Shown: positions 50,680-58,555 of the stretch, one piece after another
Layout of the letters: each line of letters opens with the position of its first letter
Numbering within the stretch: position 1 is the stretch's first letter
DNA from: Amycolatopsis jejuensis
Lineage (GTDB): Bacteria; Actinomycetota; Actinomycetes; Mycobacteriales; Pseudonocardiaceae
Assembly (NCBI RefSeq): GCF_000717335.1
Contig: NZ_JNYZ01000027.1
Location: forward strand, 124,001 to 188,000
Length of the DNA: 64,000 nucleotides
Direction: 5' to 3'
Made by a program: the position numbers and the translations under genes
The notes under the pieces: model-generated
Told to the model about the DNA's origin: nothing
The model's database searches: none
What the model saw: only the letters and a program-made list of their open reading frames with translations

Positions 50680-52035
50680 GTGCCAGACCTTTCGGGCATC
50701 GTGAAGGCCTACGACATTCGCGGCGTGGTCGGCGAACAGCTCGACGCCGCCCTCGTCCGGGACTTCGGGGCCGCGTTCGCCCTGCTCATCAAGCCCGAGG
50801 CGCCGTCAGTGGTGATCGGCCACGACATGCGCGACTCGTCGCCCGCGCTGGCCGCGGCCTTCGCCGACGGCGTCACCTCCCATGGCCTCGACGTGGTGTC
50901 CATCGGCCTGGCCAGCACCGACCAGCTGTACTTCGCCTCCGGCTCGCTCAACCTGCCCGGCGCGATGTTCACCGCGAGCCACAACCCGGCCAAGTACAAC
51001 GGCATCAAGATGTGCCGCGCCGGTGCCGCCCCGGTCGGGCAGGACACCGGGCTCGCCGAGATCCGCGACACCGTCGAGCAGGGCGTACCCGAGTTCGAGG
51101 GCCGGCGCGGCAGCGTGTCCGAGCGTGACGTCCTCCGCGACTACGCCGCGTACCTGCGCGGTCTCGTCGACCTCACCCGCTCGCGGCCGCTCAAGGTCGT
51201 CGTCGACGCGGGCAACGGCATGGGCGGGTACACCGTGCCGACGGTGTTCGACGGGCTGCCGATCGACGTCGTCCCGATGTACTTCGAGCTCGACGGCAAT
51301 TTCCCGAACCACGAGGCCAACCCCCTCGACCCGAAGAACATCGTCGACCTGCAGGCCAAGGTCCGCGAGGTCGGCGCCGACGCGGGGCTGGCCTTCGACG
51401 GCGACGCGGACCGCTGTTTCGTGGTCGACGAGCGGGGCGAGCCGGTGTCGCCGAGCGCAATCACCGCGCTGGTCGCCGTGCGCGAGCTGGCCAAGGAGCC
51501 GGGCGGCACGGTGATCCACAATCTGATCACGTCCAAGGGCGTGCCGGAGATCGTGGCCGAGCACGGCGGCAAGCCGGTGCGCACGCGGGTCGGGCACTCC
51601 TTCATCAAGGCCGAAATGGCCCGTACCGAGGCGATTTTCGGCGGCGAGCACTCCGCGCACTACTACTTCCGCGACTTCTGGCGGGCCGACACCGGCATGC
51701 TGGCCGCGCTGCACGTGCTGGCCGCGCTCGGCGAGCAGGACGGCCCGCTGTCCGCGCTCACCCAGGACTTCTCGCGGTATGCCGCGTCCGGCGAGATCAA
51801 CTCGACGGTGGACGACCAGGTCGCCCGGATGCTCGCGGTCAAGGACGCGTACACCGGCAAGTCCGGCGTGCAGATCGACGAACTGGATGGGCTCACCGTG
51901 CAGCTTCCCGGCGGCGCGTGGTTCAACCTGCGCCCCTCCAACACCGAACCGCTGCTGCGGCTCAACGTGGAGGCCGCCGACCGGGCCGCGGTCGAGGCAC
52001 TCACCGGCGAGGTGCTCGCCCTCGTCCGGGGGTGA
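50680..52035 (+). CDS. manB: Phosphomannomutase/phosphoglucomutase
   Basis: Alpha-D-phosphohexomutase of 451 residues. Active-site Ser100 in MFTASHNPAKYNG, metal loop FDGDADRCF (Asp240, 242, 244), sugar-binding loop IFGGEHSAHYYF and phosphate-binding loop RPSNTEPLLRLNVEA are all intact. It converts mannose-6-P to mannose-1-P for GDP-mannose and mannolipids; together with manA it forms the mannose-activation pathway. GTG start after GGGGAGAAGG. Confidence 0.95.
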   Translation: MPDLSGIVKAYDIRGVVGEQLDAALVRDFGAAFALLIKPEAPSVVIGHDMRDSSPALAAAFADGVTSHGLDVVSIGLASTDQLYFASGSLNLPGAMFTASHNPAKYNGIKMCRAGAAPVGQDTGLAEIRDTVEQGVPEFEGRRGSVSERDVLRDYAAYLRGLVDLTRSRPLKVVVDAGNGMGGYTVPTVFDGLPIDVVPMYFELDGNFPNHEANPLDPKNIVDLQAKVREVGADAGLAFDGDADRCFVVDERGEPVSPSAITALVAVRELAKEPGGTVIHNLITSKGVPEIVAEHGGKPVRTRVGHSFIKAEMARTEAIFGGEHSAHYYFRDFWRADTGMLAALHVLAALGEQDGPLSALTQDFSRYAASGEINSTVDDQVARMLAVKDAYTGKSGVQIDELDGLTVQLPGGAWFNLRPSNTEPLLRLNVEAADRAAVEALTGEVLALVRG

Positions 52036-52100
52036 TCGGGTGTCCGATTGTGTCCGGAAGTTGCCCTTCACTGTCCATCGACGCGTGGTATGGAGGAACC

Positions 52101-52328
52101 ATGGCCATCACGCTTGACGCGCAGCTGCTCGAGATCCTCGCGTGCCCGTCGCCGGATCACGCCCCGCTGCGTCCCGGCACGGCCGAAGACCCCGAGGCCG
52201 ACGCGCTGACCTGTACCGAATGCGGCCGGGTGTACCCGGTGCGCGACGGGATCCCCGTGCTGCTGCTCGACGAGGCGCAGCTGCCGGGTACTGCCGAGCC
52301 AGGTGACGACCGTGCCGACAGTGCTTGA
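52101..52328 (+). CDS. Trm112-family zinc-ribbon protein
   Basis: A 75-residue protein of the Trm112/YcaR family: LLEILACPSPDHAPL, then LTCTECGRVYPVRDGIPVLL with a C-x2-C pair. Small partner or chaperone for enzymes of the neighbourhood. The ATG follows GGAGGAACC; the gene overlaps the start of the SIS protein by about 26 bases. Confidence 0.85.
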   Translation: MAITLDAQLLEILACPSPDHAPLRPGTAEDPEADALTCTECGRVYPVRDGIPVLLLDEAQLPGTAEPGDDRADSA

Positions 52329-53406
52329 CGATTCCCTGCTCGACGATCCCGCGCGGCTGGCCGAGGCCGACAGCGCGGGCCTGCTGCGAGCTGCCGCGAT
52401 GGCGGGTGCGCAGGTACGGGCCACCGCCGAGGCAGCGGCCGAGCTGGAGCTGAGCGAGCGGCTCGACCTCGGCCGTCCGCGTTCGCTGGTGCTCATCGAC
52501 CGGCCGGGGGTGAGCCGCACGATCACCCGCCTGCTGGCTGCGCTGCTCGCGCCGTCGTGCCCGGTGCCGGTCGTGGTGGCCGAGTCCGTGCCGTCCTGGA
52601 TCGGGGCGCTGGACGTGGTGTTCGCGCACACCGACGACGCCGGTGACCGGGAGCTGGCCGCTTCGCTGGAGCGGGCCGCCCGGTTCGGCGCGTCGGTGGT
52701 GCTGTCCGCGCCTGCCGAGGGTCCGGTCGCGGCTTCGGTGGCGGGTAAGGGCGTGCTGCTCGCGCCGCGCGTACCGGTCCCGCCGGAGCTGGCGTTCCCG
52801 CGTGGGCTGGCCGCCGGGCTGCTCACCGCGAACGCGCTCGGCCTGCTGGTCGCCGACGTCCAGCTGCTCGCCGACCAGCTCGACCTGGAGGCGGAGAAGG
52901 ACTATCTCGCCCGGGAGTCGTTCGCGAACCCGGCGAAGGCGCTCGCGCTGCGGGTCGCGGACCGGTTGCCGCTGCTGTGGGGTCTCGACCCGGTCGCGGT
53001 GGCGGTGGGCGAGCATGCGGCACATGCGTTCGCCGCGCACGCCGCGCTGGTGTGCGACGTGGAGGACTACCGGCAGGCGCTGGCGCGTCCGGCGCTGCGC
53101 CGGGTGGCGCTGTCCGGCGGCGGAGAGCGGGACATCTTCGCCGACCCGGATGACGTGTCCGGCGGCGTCGCGACCCGAGTGCTGCTGCTGTCGGTGCGCA
53201 CCGGACCGGCCACCGAGGCGGCCCGGTACCAAGCCGAGGAGTTCCTGCCCGGCGCGGACCTGATCGCGCCTGCCGAGGAGATCGAGGCCGACGAGATCGT
53301 CCGGGCCGCGGTGCTCGCGCTGCGGTTCGAGCTCGCCGCGGTCTACCTCGGGCTCGCGGCGGGCAGCATCGGCGGGGCCGGGAGATACGAACCGGCCTCC
53401 GCCTGA
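52303..53406 (+). CDS. SIS-domain sugar-phosphate isomerase-like protein
   Basis: A 367-residue protein resembling mycobacterial Rv3256c and TobH, the SIS (sugar isomerase) proteins between manB and manA. The pattern LGRPRSLVLIDRPGVSRTIT, VPVVVAESVPSWIGALDVVF and FAHTDDAGDRELAASLERAA is the SIS sugar-phosphate-binding fold; the C-terminal half resembles bifunctional phosphoglucose/phosphomannose isomerases, but catalytic residues cannot be confirmed. GTG start at 52303 overlaps the Trm112 gene; an internal GTG at 52312 is possible. Confidence 0.75.
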   Translation: MTTVPTVLDDSLLDDPARLAEADSAGLLRAAAMAGAQVRATAEAAAELELSERLDLGRPRSLVLIDRPGVSRTITRLLAALLAPSCPVPVVVAESVPSWIGALDVVFAHTDDAGDRELAASLERAARFGASVVLSAPAEGPVAASVAGKGVLLAPRVPVPPELAFPRGLAAGLLTANALGLLVADVQLLADQLDLEAEKDYLARESFANPAKALALRVADRLPLLWGLDPVAVAVGEHAAHAFAAHAALVCDVEDYRQALARPALRRVALSGGGERDIFADPDDVSGGVATRVLLLSVRTGPATEAARYQAEEFLPGADLIAPAEEIEADEIVRAAVLALRFELAAVYLGLAAGSIGGAGRYEPASA

Positions 53407-53473
53407 GGGGGTATGCGCGGCCGCGCGCCGCGGCACATCGGCCCGGCCGATGGGAAGGACAGGGGAGTTGACA

Positions 53474-54706
53474 GTGGAGCTGTTGCGCAACGCCGTACGG
53501 CCCTATGCCTGGGGATCGCGCACCGCGATCCCGCGGCTGCAGGGCCGTCCGGTACCTGCGCCGCACCCCGAGGCCGAGCTGTGGATGGGAGCGCATCCGG
53601 GGGACCCGTCGTACGTGATCGGCCCGGACGGCACCGAGCTGAGCCTGCTCGACCTCGTCGACACCGATCCGGTCGGCCAGCTCGGGCAGCGGTGCGCGCA
53701 GCGCTGGGGCAACCGGCTGCCGTTCCTGCTGAAGATCCTGGCCGCGGAAGAACCGCTGTCGATGCAGGCCCATCCGTCGGCCGCGCAGGCCGCGGAGGGG
53801 CACGCCCGCGAGGAAAAGCTCGGCATCCCGCGCGACGCCGCCAACCGCAACTACCCGGACCCCACGGCGAAGCCGGAGCTCGTCTGCGCGCTCACGGAAT
53901 TCCATGCGCTGGCCGGATTCCGCGACCCGCACCGCTCGGTCAAGCTGCTGAAGGCAATCGAAACGCCGGGGCTCGCCAAGTACACCGGGCTGATCGAGGC
54001 GGAACCGGACCCGTCCGGCCTGCGGGCGCTGTTCACCACGTGGATCACGCTGCCGCAGTCCGCGCTGGACGAGCTGCTGCCGGAGGTACTCGACGCGTGC
54101 GTGCGGCACGTACAGGACCGCGGCGAGTTCGCACTGGAGTGCCGCACGATCCTGGAACTGGGCGAGGTACATCCGCGCGACGCGGGCGTCCTCGCCGCGC
54201 TGCTGCTCAACCGGCTGACCCTGCGCGCCGGTGAAGCGATCTACCTCCCGGCCGGAAACCTGCACCTGTACCTGCACGGAACCGCGGTGGAAATCCTGGC
54301 GAACTCGGACAACATCCTGCGCTGCGGTCTCACGCCGAAGCACGTGGACGTACCCGAGCTGCTGCGCGTGGTCGACTTCGCGTGCGGGGAAATGCCGGTA
54401 CAGCACGGAGAAACGGCCGACGGGCAGATGGCGGTGTACCACACGGACGCGCCGGAATTCGAACTGTCGCGCCGCGAATGGACCCCCGGCGACGAGACGG
54501 AGCTGGCGCTCGACTCCACCGGCCCGCAGATCCTGCTGTGCACCGAAGGTGCCCTGCTGGTCACCGCGGCCGACGGCGAAGAGGCCGAACTCCGCCGGGG
54601 CCAGTCGATGTGGCTGCGTGCCGCAGACCCGCAGGTCCGAGTCCGCCCGGCAGCCGGTGAACGCACTCAGCTGTTCCGCGCAACGGCGGGCACTTACGAG
54701 GACTGA
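53474..54706 (+). CDS. manA: Mannose-6-phosphate isomerase, class I
   Basis: Type I PMI, 410 residues, interconverting fructose-6-P and mannose-6-P. Zinc ligands are seen in PLSMQAHPSAAQAAEG (Gln, His), TAKPELVCALTEFHALAGF (Glu) and YLPAGNLHLYLHGTAVEILA (His). I chose the GTG at 53474 because AGGGGAG lies six bases upstream; an in-frame ATG at 53450 has no such site. Confidence 0.94.
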   Translation: MELLRNAVRPYAWGSRTAIPRLQGRPVPAPHPEAELWMGAHPGDPSYVIGPDGTELSLLDLVDTDPVGQLGQRCAQRWGNRLPFLLKILAAEEPLSMQAHPSAAQAAEGHAREEKLGIPRDAANRNYPDPTAKPELVCALTEFHALAGFRDPHRSVKLLKAIETPGLAKYTGLIEAEPDPSGLRALFTTWITLPQSALDELLPEVLDACVRHVQDRGEFALECRTILELGEVHPRDAGVLAALLLNRLTLRAGEAIYLPAGNLHLYLHGTAVEILANSDNILRCGLTPKHVDVPELLRVVDFACGEMPVQHGETADGQMAVYHTDAPEFELSRREWTPGDETELALDSTGPQILLCTEGALLVTAADGEEAELRRGQSMWLRAADPQVRVRPAAGERTQLFRATAGTYED

Positions 54707-54807
54707 GCGGGGTGCTCCGCGAGGGTTGAGCAGGCCGGTCGCGTGGGCGCTCCGGCGGCTCCTCTAGGCTCCCTCCCGGCAATTCGGGCGCGAGCAGGGA
54801 GCGGGCT

Positions 54808-55722
54808 GTGTCAGCTGGTGGGGGTACCAAGGCGATCATCGCGGCGCTCGCCGCCAATGCCGGGATCGCGGTGGCCAAGTTCGCCGGGTTCCTGGTCACC
54901 GGGTCGTCGTCGATGCTGGCCGAGTCGGTGCACTCGCTGGCCGACACGTCGAACCAGGGGCTGCTTCTGCTCGGCCAGAAGTCGGCGAAACGGCGGGCCA
55001 CGCGGGAGCATCCGTTCGGCTTCGGGCGGGAGCGGTACTTCTACTCGTTCATCGTCGCGCTCATGCTCTTCACCCTCGGCTCGGCTTTCGCGCTGTACGA
55101 GGGCATCCACAAGATCCTCGAGCCCGAACCGCTCGAGACGCCGATCGTCGCGGTGATCATCCTGGTCGTCGCGATCGGGCTGGAGGGGTACAGCTTCGCC
55201 ACCGCGATCCGCGAATCGCGCAAGATCAAGGGGGACGCCGGCTGGTGGCGGTTCATCCGCCAGTCCAAGGAACCCGAGCTTCCGGTGGTGCTGCTGGAGG
55301 ACACCGGTGCGCTGGTCGGTCTCGTCTTCGCGCTGCTCGGCGTCGGGCTGTCGGTGCTCACCGGCAACCCGGTGTTCGACGGCATCGGCACCGTATTCAT
55401 CGGGGTGCTGCTCGGCGTCATCGCGGTGATCCTCATCGTCGAGATGAAGAGCCTGCTGATCGGCGAGGGCGCCACCGACACCGACCTCGCCACGATCATC
55501 GACGAGCTCGCCGCGGGCAAGGTCGAGCGCGTCATCCACATCCGCACCCAGTACCTCGGCCCGGACGAGCTGCTCGTCGCCGCGAAACTGGCGCTCATCC
55601 CCGGTCTCGACACCGGCCAGGTCGCCACCGCGATCGACGACGCCGAGGCCCGCGTACGCGCGAAAGTCCCGGTCGCCACGCTGATCTACCTCGAACCGGA
55701 CCTGGACCGCGACATGCAGTGA
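54808..55722 (+). CDS. Cation diffusion facilitator family transporter
   Basis: A 304-residue CDF protein with membrane spans and metal-site motif SVHSLADTSNQG (span 2), histidine-rich loop REHPFGFGRERYFYS, and the second site LLEDTGALVGLVFALLGVGL (span 5). The C-terminal domain (ELAAGKVERVIHIRTQYLGP) is the usual ferredoxin-like cytoplasmic part. Exports divalent cations (zinc, cobalt or iron) by proton antiport. GTG start after GGGAG. Confidence 0.9.
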   Translation: MSAGGGTKAIIAALAANAGIAVAKFAGFLVTGSSSMLAESVHSLADTSNQGLLLLGQKSAKRRATREHPFGFGRERYFYSFIVALMLFTLGSAFALYEGIHKILEPEPLETPIVAVIILVVAIGLEGYSFATAIRESRKIKGDAGWWRFIRQSKEPELPVVLLEDTGALVGLVFALLGVGLSVLTGNPVFDGIGTVFIGVLLGVIAVILIVEMKSLLIGEGATDTDLATIIDELAAGKVERVIHIRTQYLGPDELLVAAKLALIPGLDTGQVATAIDDAEARVRAKVPVATLIYLEPDLDRDMQ

Positions 55723-55799
55723 CCAGCCGGTCAGCTGCCGGTGACCGTCCACGCTAGGGTGACGGCCGTCCCCACAAAGGTCACCGCAGGAGGTCAACG

Positions 55800-57314
55800 T
55801 TGCCCGGAACGGGTTTGTGGCGCACCAAGTCCATCGAGCAATCGATTGCCGATACGGATGAACCGGAGACGAAACTCCGGAGAAACCTGAGCGCATGGGA
55901 CCTGACGGTCTTCGGCGTCGCGGTGGTCATCGGTGCCGGGATCTTCACGCTCACCGCTCGGACGGCGGGTGATTTCGCCGGCCCGTCGGTGTCCCTCGCG
56001 TTCGTCCTCGCGGCGATCGCCTGCGCACTGGCCGCCTTGTGCTACGCCGAATTCGCGTCCACGGTTCCGGTGGCCGGGAGCGCGTACACGTTCTCCTACG
56101 CCACCTTCGGCGAGTTCATGGCGTGGATCATCGGCTGGGACCTGATCCTCGAGCTGGCCGTCGGCGCCGCTGCCGTCGCCAAAGGCTGGTCCGTCTACCT
56201 GCAGACCGTGCTCGGATACCTCTTCGGCAAGGGCGCTAAGACGTCGATCGACCTCGGCGGCGGTTTCGCCATCGACTGGGGCGCGCTCATCGTGGTGCTG
56301 GCGCTGGTGACCCTGCTTGCACTGGGTACGAAACTGTCGTCGCGGTTCTCGATGGTGATCACCGGAATCAAGGTCGCCGTCGTGCTTTTCGTGGTCATCC
56401 TCGGCATCTTCTACATCAAGGCGGCCAACTACACGCCGTTCATTCCGGAGAACCAGCCGGCCGGGGCGGGCAAGAGCGGCGTCGACCAGTCGCTCTTCTC
56501 GGTTCTGGCGGGCGGCGCGAGCAGTTCGTTCGGCATCTTCGGCTTGCTTGCCGGTGCCTCGCTGGTGTTCTTCGCATTCATCGGTTTCGACATCGTCGCC
56601 ACCACCGCGGAGGAGACCCGCAACCCGCAGAAGTCCGTCCCCCGCGGCATCTTCGGTTCGCTGGCCATCGTGACGGTGCTGTACGTCGCGGTGTCGCTCG
56701 TGGTCGTCGGCATGGTGCCCTACACCGAACTGTCGACGCCCGCCGGTCCCGGCAACGAGCACCGCACGCTCGCCACCGCGTTCTCCGCGAACGGCGTCGA
56801 CTGGGCCGCGAACATCATTTCGGTGGGTGCGCTGGCCGGTCTCACCACCGTCGTCATGGTGCTGATGCTCGGCCAGGTGCGGATCATCTTCGCGATGTCC
56901 CGTGACGGGCTCATGCCGCGTTCCCTGGCGAAGACGAGCGAGCGCGGGACCCCGAAGCGGGCCACCATCCTGGTCGGCGCCCTCGTCGCGGTCGCGGCCA
57001 CGTTCTTCCCGGCGGACAAGCTCGAGGAAATGGTGAACGTCGGCACGTTGTTCGCCTTCGTGCTGGTGTCCGCGGGGGTGCTGGTACTGCGCCGCACCCG
57101 GCCGGACCTGCCGCGGGCCTTCCGGGTGCCGGGCGTCTGGGTGATCGCGCCGCTCGCGATCCTCGCCTGCCTCTGGCTGATGCTGAACCTGACCGTCCTG
57201 ACCTGGCTGCGGTTCGTCGCCTGGATGGCGATCGGGGTCGTGCTGTACTTCGCCTACAGCAGGCGGCGTTCGCTGCTCGGGCAGCGGCAAGCGGAGCGAG
57301 AGCCGGTCGACTGA
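55800..57314 (+). CDS. APC-family amino-acid permease
   Basis: A 504-residue permease with about twelve spans: consensus start LSAWDLTVFGVAVVIGAGIF, VPVAGSAYTFSYATFGEFMA, the intracellular FAFIGFDIVATTAEETRNPQ loop, and RIIFAMSRDGLMPRSLAKTS. It resembles cationic amino-acid transporters, in line with mycobacterial Rv3253c, found at the same place. TTG start: AGGAGG is six bases upstream at 55788. Terminator follows at 57322. Confidence 0.92.
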   Translation: MPGTGLWRTKSIEQSIADTDEPETKLRRNLSAWDLTVFGVAVVIGAGIFTLTARTAGDFAGPSVSLAFVLAAIACALAALCYAEFASTVPVAGSAYTFSYATFGEFMAWIIGWDLILELAVGAAAVAKGWSVYLQTVLGYLFGKGAKTSIDLGGGFAIDWGALIVVLALVTLLALGTKLSSRFSMVITGIKVAVVLFVVILGIFYIKAANYTPFIPENQPAGAGKSGVDQSLFSVLAGGASSSFGIFGLLAGASLVFFAFIGFDIVATTAEETRNPQKSVPRGIFGSLAIVTVLYVAVSLVVVGMVPYTELSTPAGPGNEHRTLATAFSANGVDWAANIISVGALAGLTTVVMVLMLGQVRIIFAMSRDGLMPRSLAKTSERGTPKRATILVGALVAVAATFFPADKLEEMVNVGTLFAFVLVSAGVLVLRRTRPDLPRAFRVPGVWVIAPLAILACLWLMLNLTVLTWLRFVAWMAIGVVLYFAYSRRRSLLGQRQAEREPVD

Positions 57315-57321
57315 CCCGGGT

Positions 57322-57356
57322 ACGGCCCGTCTCCCCAGCCGGGAGACGGGCCGTTT
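57322..57356 (+). terminator. Intrinsic terminator of the APC permease gene
   Basis: ACGGCCCGTCTCCC and GGGAGACGGGCCGT form a perfect 14-bp stem around CAGCC, followed by TTTT at 57353-57356. Confidence 0.94.
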
Positions 57357-57587
57357 TCTCATGGCTCACCCACAAGGGATCACAGATAGGCAACTCGCGG
57401 ATATCGTTTCGGGTCGCTCCTCGGGGCCGGGATGACCAGGTGAGACGGGTGCGATAACTTTCGCGTCGTCTTCCCTCTCGCGGAGTAATCACGCTCGGGC
57501 AATTCGGCCGAACGGTGGTCGGGGTCCTACGGAGGGTCGCGGTATGCGCTTTTCGTCGTTCCTGTTCAGCTCAAGAGGAGTTGCCCC

Positions 57588-58319
57588 ATGTCCACTACCG
57601 CCAGATTGCGTGCCGGGTTCACGGTTGCCGCGGTCGCCGGACTCGCCCTGCTCGGCTCGGCGACGGCGGCGCTTGCCGCCGACACCGAAGACAGCCGGGC
57701 GACGATCCACGAGGGCAACGTCACCACGTGCAGCGGGGCGGGGCTGACCGGCGTGAATCTCGGTCCGGATGACCTCACGGTCACCGGTGGTGGACAGCAG
57801 GATCAGTACGTGAGCATCACCGCGGTGAAGCCGGGTGTCACGGTCACCGCGATCGTGGTCAAGGGTGGGCCTCGGTACAACGTCTACGAGCCGGGCAAGC
57901 GCGGTCTGCCGGTCGTGCCGCCGTGGACTCAGCTGCGTTCGCCGCTGAACAACGGTGGCAACATTCCGGTGATCAGCCACTGGTTCGCGTGCGGGATCAA
58001 GACTCCGCCGACCACCACCACGACGCCGACCACGACCACCGCGCCGCCGACCACGACTACGACGCACACTGCGCCGCCGTCGTCCACGGCGCCGTCGACG
58101 ACTACGACCAGCAAGACGTCGGGTAGCGCGACTTCTGCGCCCAGCACTACGAGCGCGCCTGCGGTGGTGCCTGCGGGTAATGAGAAGGGGACCGGGGGCG
58201 GTCTGGCCAGCACCGGGTTCGACAACGCTTGGCTGTTCTGGGTGGCCGGGTTGCTGATCGTGGCCGGTGGTGGATTGCTGGCGTTCCTGAAGCTGCGGCG
58301 GCGCGGGTCGTCCGAGTGA
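57588..58319 (+). CDS. Secreted sortase-anchored (LAxTG) surface protein
   Basis: A 243-residue protein: Sec signal peptide (residues 1-30, ending AALAADTEDS), an ordered domain of about 110 residues with two Cys (VTTCSGAG; HWFACGIK), a Thr/Pro-rich stalk of about 60 residues, the sorting signal LASTGFDNAW at about 205, a transmembrane segment (LFWVAGLLIVAGGGLLAFLK) and a basic tail RRRGSSE. LAxTG is typical of class E sortase substrates. Good ribosome binding site (AAGAGGAGTTGCCCC) before ATG. Specific function not known. Confidence 0.88.
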   Translation: MSTTARLRAGFTVAAVAGLALLGSATAALAADTEDSRATIHEGNVTTCSGAGLTGVNLGPDDLTVTGGGQQDQYVSITAVKPGVTVTAIVVKGGPRYNVYEPGKRGLPVVPPWTQLRSPLNNGGNIPVISHWFACGIKTPPTTTTTPTTTTAPPTTTTTHTAPPSSTAPSTTTTSKTSGSATSAPSTTSAPAVVPAGNEKGTGGGLASTGFDNAWLFWVAGLLIVAGGGLLAFLKLRRRGSSE

Positions 58320-58355
58320 GCTGACTGAGGGCACCCCGAAGCCGGGATTGTGACT

Positions 58356-58419
58356 ACGGGCGGAGGGGGCTTGTCAAGGCGGGAAAGATGCCTTGACAAG
58401 CACCCTCCGCCCGTGTTTT
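58356..58419. terminator. 25-bp inverted-repeat terminator
   Basis: ACGGGCGGAGGGGGCTTGTC...AAGGC (58356-58380) pairs with its reverse complement (58390-58414) with a single mismatch across GGGAAAGAT, followed by GTTTTT. Strong bidirectional terminator after the surface-protein gene. Confidence 0.9.
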
Positions 58420-58504
58420 TGGCTTCGTATCGGGGTGCAGGGCCGGGTCTGGGTGCCCGGTCTCGTGGGTGCGCGGGTGCGGCTGGGGTGGTGGGTCAAA
58501 GGCT

Positions 58505-58553
58505 GTGAAGGGAACCTTCACGGAATCTGAGTCCGTGAAGGTGGCCTTCACGG
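58505..58553. repeat. GTGAAGG repeat element, third copy
   Basis: GTGAAGG-GAA-CCTTCAC (58505-58521) followed by CCGTGAAGG-TGG-CCTTCACGG (58533-58553): two tandem small hairpins built from the same words as the 29562 and 49617 elements, including GGAATCTGAGTCCGTGAAGG. Located between the convergent ends of the surface-protein gene and the next membrane gene. Confidence 0.85.
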
Positions 58554-58555
58554 CG

